DNA of 64,000 nucleotides from Chitinophagaceae bacterium (GTDB taxonomy: Bacteria; Bacteroidota; Bacteroidia; Chitinophagales; Chitinophagaceae), in contig JALNZE010000013.1 of the NCBI GenBank assembly GCA_023229465.1, positions 23,150-87,149 of the forward strand, written 5' to 3'. The position numbers and the translations under genes were made by a program. Of the stretch, positions 28,035-36,427 are shown in pieces (position 1 is the first letter of the stretch; every line of letters starts with the position of its first letter). Under the pieces are notes generated by a model. That model did no database searches. It worked only from the letters and a program-made list of their open reading frames with translations, and had not been told where the DNA came from.

Positions 28035-28442
28035 TCAGTTCAGATTTTTTCGGTTATTCCGCATTTGTATACGTTGCTGCAATTCCTTTCGCAGTACATT
28101 ATTAAAATCACGTTCCGCGGTCAATACCCTATTGGTACGTTCATCCGTCAATAGCAGTTTTTTAAACATAGGTTTATATTTTTTCCGAATACTTAACACC
28201 TCCTCTTCCAGCCCCAGTATATCATCTTTCTTATCCTGCCTGGCTTTCCTCAATTCGCCGGCATAGGTAAAATATAAGGGCCAGAATTTTTCCGACTCCC
28301 CGGTAGTAAGTGTCAGTTGCCTGGTTATAAAAGCGATTTTCAGCCCTTGCATCGTAGCTGCATTGGGCGAAGCCTCCTCTTGTTGTGCCATTCCGGAGAA
28401 AGCAAGGAAAAAAGGTAAAATAAAAAAATATATTTTTTTCAT
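28035..28442 (-). CDS. Periplasmic Spy/CpxP-like protein of an ECF operon
   Basis: Small exported helical protein: a signal peptide ends FSGMAQ, then about 115 charged residues rich in Lys, Arg and Glu predicted as helices. The sequence AFITRQLTLTTGESEKFWPLY resembles the LTxxQ/Spy-like family seen as third gene of Bacteroidota ECF sigma operons. It probably acts in the periplasm as chaperone or sensor of envelope state; this is inferred from context. It follows the anti-sigma-like gene by 40 bp. Confidence 0.72.
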   Translation of the reverse strand: MKKIYFFILPFFLAFSGMAQQEEASPNAATMQGLKIAFITRQLTLTTGESEKFWPLYFTYAGELRKARQDKKDDILGLEEEVLSIRKKYKPMFKKLLLTDERTNRVLTAERDFNNVLRKELQQRIQMRNNRKNLN

Positions 28443-28482
28443 GTGATTATTTTTATTGTATGGTGACTCAGGCCATCCTTAT

Positions 28483-29142
28483 TTATTTTTTTGCCGCAGA
28501 ACCCGTTTCAGCGGGGTCTGTATTTTCTGTAATATATTGGCTTAATACTTCATCACTCAAAAGTTGAATTGTGTTGTTTACATCAAACCAGGCTTCTTCA
28601 GAAACTGGCACTGTAGCGGACTGTGTAAACACTGTATGCTCTGGTTCATTCAGGTATTTCTCAATATCCGCTTCACTAATACCAGTTAGCCCGGCGGGCA
28701 TATCCATACGCGTATACTTTTCATACTCGATATAATTATCCCCGTTGTCTGTAAATAAAAAAGCGCCGGTGATTAAGATGCCGGTTATCACAGCCGCGGC
28801 GGCCATTGGCAGCCATCTTCTAATGGAGGGCAGTTTAACAACGCTGGCCGGTTTTTTTTGCTCCTGGAAAACGGGAGGCATAAAAATCACCTGGTTAAAA
28901 TAACCGTTAGGAACTGCCTGTACCTGCTTTTTGCTGATTGTATTCAATAAAGGGGCAATAGCAGCCAATTCACTACTGATTTCATTCTCCCGCTTTTCCT
29001 TTTGCTGTATGTTGGCTAATATAAGCCGGGGAAGTTCTGCAAAGTAATCTTCGGGCACATGGTAAGGAATTGGTTTTTGTATCCCTGCCAAAAAAGGGCT
29101 GATGTCACTCAATTCCCCCGATATGTCTTCCTTGCTTTTCAT
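28483..29142 (-). CDS. Probable anti-sigma factor (single-pass membrane protein)
   Basis: Predicted bitopic protein. A cytosolic N-terminal region (about 1-105) has two similar segments, each with LAGI/LLNTI followed by VPEDYFAELP or VPNGYFNQV. It precedes one membrane segment (about 111-130, WLPMAAAAVITGILITGAFLF) and a periplasmic C-terminus. This layout and the place directly after an ECF sigma gene (34-bp gap) indicate an anti-sigma role. There is no zinc-finger HxxxCxxC motif, so it belongs to a non-ZAS type. Confidence 0.7.
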   Translation of the reverse strand: MKSKEDISGELSDISPFLAGIQKPIPYHVPEDYFAELPRLILANIQQKEKRENEISSELAAIAPLLNTISKKQVQAVPNGYFNQVIFMPPVFQEQKKPASVVKLPSIRRWLPMAAAAVITGILITGAFLFTDNGDNYIEYEKYTRMDMPAGLTGISEADIEKYLNEPEHTVFTQSATVPVSEEAWFDVNNTIQLLSDEVLSQYITENTDPAETGSAAKK

Positions 29143-29176
29143 TTGATTATTATAGACGAACTGATTTATGGAAAGT

Positions 29177-29725
29177 TTAATAATTTTTTATGAATTCCTC
29201 AATTTTCCTGGCCGCGTGATGGTAGCTGGCCTTCAATGACCCTTCACTGGTTTCCAGCATCCGGCTCATATCCTGGTAAGGCATCTCATCATAATACCGG
29301 AGATTAAATACCAAACGCTGCCTTTCGGGCAAATGCTGTATGGCCAGTTGCAATCTCCATTCCAGCTTTTTCTCATCAAAATGGCTATCTGCCCTTAACT
29401 GGTTACTCAATCCTTCACTGCCTTCTTCATCCAGGGAGATGGTACCATTTCGTTTTAGTTTTTCCAAAAAACTTAGGCTCTCATTGGTGGCAATACGGTA
29501 TAACCAGGTATATAAATGACTGTCTTCCCTGAATTTATTAAGGCCGTTCCATACTTTAATAAATACATTCTGCAATACATCATTGGCATCATCATGCACC
29601 ACTACCAGGCGCCTCACATGCCAGTATAATTTCTCCTGGTATTTCTGTATGATGGCCGTAAATGCCCGCTCTTTGGTATCAGTTTGATTGAATTGACGCA
29701 ATAATTCCTTATCGTCGGCGTACAT
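29177..29725 (-). CDS. ECF-type RNA polymerase sigma factor
   Basis: Sigma-70 family, extracytoplasmic-function type, 182 residues. Region 2 includes DVLQNVFIKVWNGLNKFREDSHLYTWLYRIATNE, the core-binding and -10 recognition segment. Region 4 includes LPERQRLVFNLRYYDEMPYQDMSRMLETSEGSLKASYHHAARKIE, a helix-turn-helix for -35 recognition. It heads a three-gene operon with an anti-sigma-like membrane protein and a Spy-like exported protein, and is divergent from PEP carboxylase. Confidence 0.92.
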   Translation of the reverse strand: MYADDKELLRQFNQTDTKERAFTAIIQKYQEKLYWHVRRLVVVHDDANDVLQNVFIKVWNGLNKFREDSHLYTWLYRIATNESLSFLEKLKRNGTISLDEEGSEGLSNQLRADSHFDEKKLEWRLQLAIQHLPERQRLVFNLRYYDEMPYQDMSRMLETSEGSLKASYHHAARKIEEFIKNY

Positions 29726-29882
29726 GCAGGGTATTTTAATAAATATAGCTAACTGCCGTTTGACTTACTAAGAATAGATAAAGTTTAATTGCATTTTCGC
29801 GAAGCCTAACTAACAATCATTAGTACGAAAAGCAGCGAAATATCAATGATATGAAGGTTTTTGTTAGTTTCTTTTTATACAA

Positions 29883-32498
29883 ATGTTTAACTTGGGCGCA
29901 AGCAAGCAAAATATGTCCTCCTCCCAATACATCAATAATTTCAAGCGCAATGTAACAGATAAGTATACGATATACAATAGCCTGTTCGCCGCGCTGCCTT
30001 TTTCTGGTATCGCCAATGTAGGCGCTTTGCTACCCATTTTATTACAAGCCTGTAAGGATGGTTATGCAGAAGGGAAGAGCCCGATGGAGATCATTGACCA
30101 TTTTTTTCAACAGCATACCAATGTAAAAACCCAGGCCGAAAAAGTTGAGCGGCTATTCAAATTTGCCCAATATGTAGAAAGGCAGGTGGTATTATTTGAT
30201 GCCATTGAAGACGCCGCTTTTACTACGGTACATAATATGGATGGGGCGGGTAGTTTAAAAGCCCTGTATAATGAAGCGGTTTTTGCAGGCAAAACGCAGG
30301 CAATGAAAAACAAACTGCGCAAATTCCGGGTTAGGGTAGTACTTACTGCCCACCCCACACAGTTTTACCCGGGCAGCGTGCTGGGTATCATTCATGATAT
30401 GAATGAAGCCATCAGCAAAAATGATTTTCATACCATCAACCTTTACATACAACAATTAGGTATCACGCCATTCTTTAACAAGAAACAGCCCACGCCATAC
30501 GATGAGGCAGTGAACCTGATGTGGTACCTTGAAAATATCCTATATCATTCCATCGGAAATATTTACAACTTTATTGAGCAGGAGATTTTTGATAACCAGT
30601 ATGATGGCGACAACCCATTTATAGAATTAGGTTTCTGGCCCGGTGGAGACAGGGACGGCAATCCATTTGTGAACGCGGCAACCACCCTGAAAGCCGCACA
30701 GGCGCTGCGAAGCGCCATCATTGTATGTTATTACCGCGATGTTCGCAAACTTACCCGCAGGTTAACATTTAGCGATGTTGATACCATGATACACAGCCTG
30801 GAAGAACAACTATATGAAAATGTATTCAGGCCCGAAGAAAGTAACCGCATCAGTTCCGCGGAACTCTTGCTGCAATTAAATAATATACGTGTACTGGTAG
30901 TATCCAATCATCATTCATTATTTTTACAACGGATAGACAGCCTCATACACAAAGTAAAAATATTTGGAACCCATTTTGCCGCGCTGGATATCAGGCAAGA
31001 CAGCCGGATACACTCAGAGGTATTGCTTGGGGTAAATTCAGGATTAAAAGCGAAAGGGTTACCCGGAATTTTACCTGATCATTATGCAGCGCTTTCACCG
31101 GAAGAAAAAATAAAAGCGCTTACCTCCCTGGAAGCCGCTATTGATCCCGAAATTTTTTCAGATGGAATTGTGAAAGACACGCTGCAAAGTATCTATGCCA
31201 TTAACAGTATACAAAAGATGAATGGCGAAGCAGGTTGCCAACGATACATCATCAGCAATTGCCAGAGCCCCGTAAATATGATGGAAGTATATGCCTTATT
31301 CCGTTTATGCGGATGGAAAGCTGCCACGTTAACCGTAGACATCATCCCATTATTCGAAACCATTGACGACCTGAAGGAAGCGGAAACGATCATGGAATTT
31401 TTATATACCCTCCCGGTATACAAACAACATCTTATACAAAGACAACAGCAACAGACCATCATGCTGGGTTTTAGTGATGGCACAAAAGACGGCGGTTACC
31501 TGCAGGCCAACTGGAGTATTTATACGGCCAAAGAAAACCTGACGGCCATTTCACGCAAATATGGTATCAAAGCGAAATTCTTTGATGGCAGAGGCGGACC
31601 ACCCTCAAGAGGCGGCGGGAAAACCAATAAATTCTACGCATCACTTGGAAATAATATCGAAAACGAAGAGATTCAGCTAACCGTACAGGGACAAACCATT
31701 ACCTCCAATTTTGGTACCATACAATCTTCCCAGTATAATTTAGAGCAGTTGTTAAGCGCCGGACTAAGTAATGAATTATTCTCCGATTCGCGTATGCAGC
31801 TATCAGAACATGATCGTTACCTGCTCGAAGAACTCGGCAAGATCAGTTACGAAGCCTACCAATCTTTTAAAACACACCCTTTATTCCTTTCTTATCTGCA
31901 GCAGTTTAGTCCACTGAATTATTACAGTAAAAGTAATATCGCCAGCAGGCCCTCTAAACGTGGAACTGAGGGTGGGCTTAGATTTGAGGATCTTCGCGCG
32001 GTTCCTTTTGTAGGAAGCTGGAGCCAGTTAAAACAAAATGTACCCGGTTATTTTGGAGTAGGTACCGCCTTACAGCAAATGAAAGAAAAAGGATTATGGG
32101 AGGATGTAAAAGCCATGTTCCGCAATTTGCTTTTCTTCCGCACCTTAATTGATAACAGTATGATGAGTATGCTTAAATCATCTTTCGCCCTGACACAATA
32201 CATCAAAGATGATCCGCAATACGGCACGATATGGGAACTCATCAAGAAAGAATTCGATCTCACCAATCAACTGGTTTTAGAACTATCCGATTCAACGATT
32301 CTCATGCAGGATGATAAGGCAGGAAGCGCCTCCATTCAGATGCGGGATAAAATTGTGTTGCCACTATTAACCATCCAGCAATATGCCTTACACCAATTAC
32401 ATAAAGAAGAAACAACCCCTGAATTAAAAGTGGTTTATGAAAAATTAGTAACCAGGAGTATGTTTGGAATTATTAATGCGGCGAGGAATTCGGCATAA
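29883..32498 (+). CDS. ppc: Phosphoenolpyruvate carboxylase
   Basis: Anaplerotic enzyme making oxaloacetate from PEP and bicarbonate. The catalytic His is in TAHPT (H157), and the GGDRDGNP block is at 254-261. A variant of the FSDxxKDGG block, MLGFSDGTKDGGYL, is present. The glycine-rich loop reads GRGGPPSRGGGKTN in place of the usual GRGGTVGRGGGP. The C-terminus ends ARNSA rather than the classical RNTG, which may affect allosteric behaviour. Length of 871 residues is near normal. ATG 29913 (residue 11) is an alternative start. It ends 9 bp from the convergent glycosylase gene. Confidence 0.92.
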   Translation: MFNLGASKQNMSSSQYINNFKRNVTDKYTIYNSLFAALPFSGIANVGALLPILLQACKDGYAEGKSPMEIIDHFFQQHTNVKTQAEKVERLFKFAQYVERQVVLFDAIEDAAFTTVHNMDGAGSLKALYNEAVFAGKTQAMKNKLRKFRVRVVLTAHPTQFYPGSVLGIIHDMNEAISKNDFHTINLYIQQLGITPFFNKKQPTPYDEAVNLMWYLENILYHSIGNIYNFIEQEIFDNQYDGDNPFIELGFWPGGDRDGNPFVNAATTLKAAQALRSAIIVCYYRDVRKLTRRLTFSDVDTMIHSLEEQLYENVFRPEESNRISSAELLLQLNNIRVLVVSNHHSLFLQRIDSLIHKVKIFGTHFAALDIRQDSRIHSEVLLGVNSGLKAKGLPGILPDHYAALSPEEKIKALTSLEAAIDPEIFSDGIVKDTLQSIYAINSIQKMNGEAGCQRYIISNCQSPVNMMEVYALFRLCGWKAATLTVDIIPLFETIDDLKEAETIMEFLYTLPVYKQHLIQRQQQQTIMLGFSDGTKDGGYLQANWSIYTAKENLTAISRKYGIKAKFFDGRGGPPSRGGGKTNKFYASLGNNIENEEIQLTVQGQTITSNFGTIQSSQYNLEQLLSAGLSNELFSDSRMQLSEHDRYLLEELGKISYEAYQSFKTHPLFLSYLQQFSPLNYYSKSNIASRPSKRGTEGGLRFEDLRAVPFVGSWSQLKQNVPGYFGVGTALQQMKEKGLWEDVKAMFRNLLFFRTLIDNSMMSMLKSSFALTQYIKDDPQYGTIWELIKKEFDLTNQLVLELSDSTILMQDDKAGSASIQMRDKIVLPLLTIQQYALHQLHKEETTPELKVVYEKLVTRSMFGIINAARNSA

Positions 32499-32507
32499 CA
32501 CTAACCG

Positions 32508-33101
32508 TTATGCGTCCTTATACTTCCATAAATGCAAACAGGCATAAGTCCGGTATGGGCTCCATTTCGCGGAAATTTTCAGCATTTTTTCTTTCATCCC
32601 TTTTTTATCCGCGGGGTCCAGTTTGTATAATTGTATCATCGCCTGCTGAATGCCCAGGTCATCAACGGCAAATACATCCTCCCTGCCCAGTGTAAACATC
32701 AATAGCATTTCAACCGACCATTTACCTATTCCTTTGATCTGTATGAGCAAATCAATGATCTCTTCATTGGTCATCGCCAGCAATTTCTTATCGGTAATTT
32801 TATTTTCAATACAAAAGGCCGCTACATTGTGCACATAACTCACTTTCGCGTTACTCAGCCCAATAGATCGCAGGGTAGTGCCGGGCGTATCCAATACCTG
32901 TTTGGGTTTGGGTTCCTTACCCTGGTATAGTTCCAGGAAACGTTTAAATATTACTTTAGCCACTTTGGTACTTAATTGCTGACTGATAATACTTGCCATC
33001 ATACGCACAGGGATATTGGGGTGCAGTACGAGCTCATGCAATTCTTCCCCAATCGTTTTGGCTAATTTTTTATCCTTTCGTAAATGAGAAACATAATCCA
33101 T
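32508..33101 (-). CDS. DNA-3-methyladenine glycosylase II-like (HhH-GPD)
   Basis: Alkylation-repair glycosylase of the HhH-GPD superfamily. The helix-hairpin-helix is QIKGIGKWSVEMLLMF (about 121-136), and the catalytic Asp lies in DVFAVDDLG, D148 by analogy with AlkA. The protein has 197 residues and lacks the N-terminal beta domain of E. coli AlkA, as in the compact members of the family. No 4Fe-4S cysteine cluster is present, which separates it from MutY and Nth. It is divergent from the DUF4440-like gene. Confidence 0.88.
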   Translation of the reverse strand: MDYVSHLRKDKKLAKTIGEELHELVLHPNIPVRMMASIISQQLSTKVAKVIFKRFLELYQGKEPKPKQVLDTPGTTLRSIGLSNAKVSYVHNVAAFCIENKITDKKLLAMTNEEIIDLLIQIKGIGKWSVEMLLMFTLGREDVFAVDDLGIQQAMIQLYKLDPADKKGMKEKMLKISAKWSPYRTYACLHLWKYKDA

Positions 33102-33205
33102 GCGGTTAAGTTAATAAATTTGTACTGGCATGCAAAGAGAAATTTAATCCTCAAATCAATGATCAATCCGCCGAATTATCGTAGCTTACCCCGTAAACTT
33201 TCCGC

Positions 33206-33631
33206 ATGAAACGCCTTTTAACCCTTTTAACTACTGTAACCTTTTTAACCACCGCCAGCGCCCAAAACAAAGACGAACAGATTATCCGCTCCATACTCGC
33301 CAACCAAACCAGGGAATGGAACAATGGCAATATCGAAGCATTCATGCAGGGATACTGGAAAAGCGACAGCCTTTTATTTGTAGGAAAGAATGGACCGAGC
33401 TATGGCTATCAAAATGCCCTCGAAAATTATCAAAAAAATTATCCGGATACAGTAACTATGGGAAAGCTTAGCTACAACATATTAAAAATGGAACAACTCA
33501 CACCGGACCGTTATTTTGTTCTGGGTAAATGGATGCTAAAAAGAAGTATTGGGGATGTAAGCGGATACTATACACTTTTGTTTCGCAAGATCGGGAACCA
33601 ATGGGTACTCATATCCGATCACAGCAGTTGA
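33206..33631 (+). CDS. Exported SnoaL/DUF4440-like protein (NTF2 fold)
   Basis: Signal peptide MKRLLTLLTTVTFLTTASAQ followed by about 120 residues of a cone-shaped NTF2-like domain. The typical pattern is an N-terminal helix IIRSILANQTREWNNGNIEAFMQGYW, then strands ending RKIGNQWVLISDHSS. The C-terminal W-x-I-x-xDH-S is characteristic of DUF4440 proteins. No catalytic function can be assigned. Single gene, divergent from the AlkA-like gene. Confidence 0.82.
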   Translation: MKRLLTLLTTVTFLTTASAQNKDEQIIRSILANQTREWNNGNIEAFMQGYWKSDSLLFVGKNGPSYGYQNALENYQKNYPDTVTMGKLSYNILKMEQLTPDRYFVLGKWMLKRSIGDVSGYYTLLFRKIGNQWVLISDHSS

Positions 33632-33669
33632 TGTACTATTTTTATCTATTAATTTAAAAAAAATAAACC

Positions 33670-34584
33670 ATGGCACTTATTATTCTAGGCCTCATTTTAT
33701 TGATAGCCGGCACGATACTTATTAAGCAAAGAGATGAACTGCATAAACTGGCAAGCGGACTCCGCATTGGCGGATTAGCCCTCGCGGTGATAGGTTTTCT
33801 TACCGCCTCTATCAAACAGATAGATGCCGGTGAGATAGGCGTTAAATCAATATTCGGTAAAGTAGACAATGATATTCTCACTAGCGGACTGAGTATCGTA
33901 AATCCGTTAGTAGATGTAAAAAGAGTAGATATCAAAACCCAGAACTACACCATGAGCGGCGTACATGACGAGGGTGATAAAGGCGGCGATGACGCCATTC
34001 GTGTATTAACGGCGGATGGCCTGGAAGTGGTGATAGACCTTACTGTTCTCTATCGGGTAATAAGCACGGAAGCGCCCAACATCGTTAAAGAAACCGGGTT
34101 GGATTACAGAGACAAGATTGTTCGGCCGCTTACCCGAACCAAAATCAGGGATAATGCGGTGTATTTTACGGCGATAGAACTATACTCCGTAAAAAGAGAT
34201 CTTTTTCAGGGTCGCATCTTTAAAAGCATAGAAGAAGATTTTAAAAAACGCGGATTGGTGCTGGAGCAATTACTGGTAAGAAATATCACATTGCCCACTA
34301 CCGTAAAAGGATCCATCGAAGAAAAGATCAAAGCGGAACAGGATGCCCAGAAAATGGAATTCGTACTGCAAAAAGAGAAACAGGAAGCGGAACGTAAAAG
34401 AGTAGAAGCGCAGGGTATTGCCGATTATCAAAAGATCATCAGTTCCGGTTTAGGAGACAAACAGTTACAATACGAGCAGATACAGGTAATGAAAGGGTTG
34501 ATTACCTCTCCCAATGCCAAAGTGATTATTATGGGCGGCGGAAAAACGCCGGTAATACTTGACACAAAAGATTCTAAGAACTAA
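33670..34584 (+). CDS. Prohibitin-family (SPFH/band 7) membrane protein
   Basis: SPFH-domain protein with two N-terminal hydrophobic segments (about 1-16 and 31-43), then the SPFH core (QIDAGEIGVKSIFGKVDND to about residue 210). A Glu/Lys/Gln-rich coiled coil follows (IEEKIKAEQDAQKMEFVLQKEKQEAERKRVEAQG). Length (304) and the GEIGVKSIFGK motif match bacterial prohibitin homologues, which form large membrane rings often linked to FtsH. No ftsH is nearby. Role inferred from family only. Confidence 0.88.
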   Translation: MALIILGLILLIAGTILIKQRDELHKLASGLRIGGLALAVIGFLTASIKQIDAGEIGVKSIFGKVDNDILTSGLSIVNPLVDVKRVDIKTQNYTMSGVHDEGDKGGDDAIRVLTADGLEVVIDLTVLYRVISTEAPNIVKETGLDYRDKIVRPLTRTKIRDNAVYFTAIELYSVKRDLFQGRIFKSIEEDFKKRGLVLEQLLVRNITLPTTVKGSIEEKIKAEQDAQKMEFVLQKEKQEAERKRVEAQGIADYQKIISSGLGDKQLQYEQIQVMKGLITSPNAKVIIMGGGKTPVILDTKDSKN

Positions 34585-34595
34585 TCGCTGATTTA

Positions 34596-34994
34596 TCAGG
34601 CTTTCTGCCCAATCTGTGAAATCCGCGATCCCATGAGTTTCGCAAAAACCAGGTGACTACAAAAAACACCCGCTACCGAAGAAAAAATATCCAGGTAATC
34701 AAAGGTTCTGCCAAATACAGGTATGAGCTGGAGATACTCATTTATGATCACTAATAATAAACCGAAGGAACAGGTATAAGCGAGATCAGCCGGTGTTTGC
34801 AATTTAAAATATCGCTGAAAAAACCAACAGGCGCCAAAAGGCAATAAAAAAGATCCGATTAGATTGGGCGAAAAACCTACCAAAGGTTTCATTGCAGCCG
34901 GCACATGAACAAAGGGCCGGATAATAAACTTCACGGTCCATATCAGCAATGTTCCGGTTATAACAATCCATTTTGAAACTGACTTCAATTGCAT
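34596..34994 (-). CDS. VanZ-like small membrane protein
   Basis: Four hydrophobic segments within 132 residues. The stretch NEYLQLIPVFGRTFDYLDIFSSVAG fits the VanZ-like pattern (E-x-x-Q, then R-x-F-D-x-x-D followed by a small-residue run). Function of such stand-alone VanZ-like proteins is unknown; teicoplanin resistance is not implied. The last residues (SRISQIGQKA) are encoded by a GAAATCCGCGAT-type repeat word, suggesting the repeat extended or altered the C-terminus. Convergent with the prohibitin gene. Confidence 0.6.
   Translation of the reverse strand: MQLKSVSKWIVITGTLLIWTVKFIIRPFVHVPAAMKPLVGFSPNLIGSFLLPFGACWFFQRYFKLQTPADLAYTCSFGLLLVIINEYLQLIPVFGRTFDYLDIFSSVAGVFCSHLVFAKLMGSRISQIGQKA
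34611..34629. repeat. GAAATCYGCGAT repeat word, copy 1
   Basis: AATCTGTGAAATCCGCGAT lies over the 3' end of the VanZ-like gene. A similar word (GAAATCTGCGAT, one mismatch in 12) lies upstream of gatB at 41201-41212. Confidence 0.4.
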
Positions 34995-35076
34995 GTGGGA
35001 TGAAATGGTTTGGTAGCTGAAAATAAGAAAAATCTACGGCATACGAATACCCACAAGAAGGTATTTTAGCACAATC

Positions 35077-35307
35077 CTACGCATCATAATCAATCGGCTT
35101 ACTCCAAACACGAATAACCCACCAGACAAATACAACAAGGCTTAGGACTAACCAACTATAAAAAATAATATTTCCGGCAGTAACCCCTTTATCAATATAG
35201 GCAAACTGATACCTGATACCAAGCGTACTGTTTACTGTCATCCATACCAGCCAAACAGATATCGTATTCAGAATGCGTTGTAAATATTGTTTTACACCTG
35301 GTTCCAC
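35077..35307 (-). CDS. Small two-segment membrane protein, hypothetical
   Basis: 76 residues with two hydrophobic segments (about 11-28 and 44-66), the second rich in Val and Trp (IIFYSWLVLSLVVFVWWVIRVW), and a short polar C-terminus. Not recognised. It lies in tandem with and just downstream of the M23 peptidase gene (12-bp gap), so the two may be co-transcribed. Coding status is supported by spacing and composition only. Confidence 0.55.
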   Translation of the reverse strand: MEPGVKQYLQRILNTISVWLVWMTVNSTLGIRYQFAYIDKGVTAGNIIFYSWLVLSLVVFVWWVIRVWSKPIDYDA

Positions 35308-35319
35308 AAATGAATTTTT

Positions 35320-36291
35320 TTAGTCAAAACTCTGGTTACTTGCCGCTGCCAGTTTCAATATCCTGTCGAACTGCGCAGGCGTAAGGTCATTATAGAAATA
35401 ATAGATCGGATCCACAGGAATACCATTTCGGTGAACTTCATAATGACAGTGCGGACCCGTACTCTTACCTGAATTACCCACATAACCAATTACCTCACCC
35501 CGCTTCACCGTTTCGCCAATCCTGGCTTTAATTCGTACCATATGCCCGTATAATGTTTCATAACCGAACCCATGATTGACCACTACCCGGTTACCATAAC
35601 CACCTGTATTATACCCGGCATCTTTTACCCTTCCATCCGCGGTAGCATAAATAGGCGTTCCCATAGGAGCGGTAAAATCTAACCCCATGTGCGCCCTTCT
35701 GTCTTTATAAACAGGATCAATCCGGTATCCAAAACCTGAGGCAACACGGCTCAGGTTCTTATTACTTACCGGCTGTATCGAAGGGATGGCAGCCAGCAGG
35801 TTTTCTTTATTTTTCACCATATCCCCTATTTCCTCGAACGACTTCACCTGGTAGGTAGTTCGCAGGGAGAGATTATTCAACTGTCCGGCAATACTTTGAA
35901 CCAGCTCCGACTCACCCATACCCTGAACCAGTTTCACTTCCTTCTTCAGTTCTATGTCTTTGATACGGGCGCTGTCTGGAATGGGTTCCGATCCAAAAAT
36001 AGACCGGTAAACAGTATTATCCCTGTTTTCTATCTCATCCATCTTCAATTCCAGTTGCCTTAGCCTTTCCATAAATACACTGTAATTCTGGGTAAGGTCA
36101 TAGTTTTGCTGGCGCAGGTATTTCTCTTTGGGCGAATCGATATACCGGAAAGCAATGGCGAAAATGATCAATCCGGTAACTATAGAAGCCGCAATAAAAC
36201 CAATCAACTGCAATAACCTCACACGCAGGGGCGTTTCAAGCTTCTCATAGCGGAGCGTGTGGGTATTGTAGTAGTATTTTACTTTTTTCAT
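35320..36291 (-). CDS. M23 family metallopeptidase (LytM domain)
   Basis: Membrane-anchored peptidoglycan endopeptidase. From ATG 36291 (MKKVKYYYNTHTLRYEKL, a start typical of Bacteroidota M23 proteins) there is one membrane segment (about 28-49) and a coiled coil (about 58-90). The LytM domain starts at SGFGYRIDPVYKDRRAHMGLD. Zinc ligands are H201, D205 and H283, with H281 as the catalytic His of HCHYE; all are present, so it should be active. The longer reading to 36339 is rejected because it passes through a repeat and lacks homology. Confidence 0.9.
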   Translation of the reverse strand: MKKVKYYYNTHTLRYEKLETPLRVRLLQLIGFIAASIVTGLIIFAIAFRYIDSPKEKYLRQQNYDLTQNYSVFMERLRQLELKMDEIENRDNTVYRSIFGSEPIPDSARIKDIELKKEVKLVQGMGESELVQSIAGQLNNLSLRTTYQVKSFEEIGDMVKNKENLLAAIPSIQPVSNKNLSRVASGFGYRIDPVYKDRRAHMGLDFTAPMGTPIYATADGRVKDAGYNTGGYGNRVVVNHGFGYETLYGHMVRIKARIGETVKRGEVIGYVGNSGKSTGPHCHYEVHRNGIPVDPIYYFYNDLTPAQFDRILKLAAASNQSFD

Positions 36292-36351
36292 TGTTGGCAG
36301 TGCCTGGTGGCAGGGCGTAAACCGTTGGTCGTGAATCACGCCCCGTTTCCT

Positions 36352-36359
36352 TACCTTTG
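36352..36359 (+). promoter_or_regulatory. -7 box upstream of alaS
   Basis: TACCTTTG is an exact match to the Bacteroidota TAnnTTTG box, 68 bases before the alaS ATG. No TTTG is found at the -33 spacing. A CGTGAATCACG repeat word lies at 36330-36340 just upstream. Confidence 0.35.
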
Positions 36360-36427
36360 CTACCCTTTAAAAGGCCACCAAATATAGTTTCTAAGAACCT
36401 AACTATTTGTTTAAAATTTTCTGATTA

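Noticed and set aside
34596..34994. Teicoplanin-resistance function for the VanZ-like protein
   Set aside because: Only a partial VanZ pattern, and no van genes nearby.
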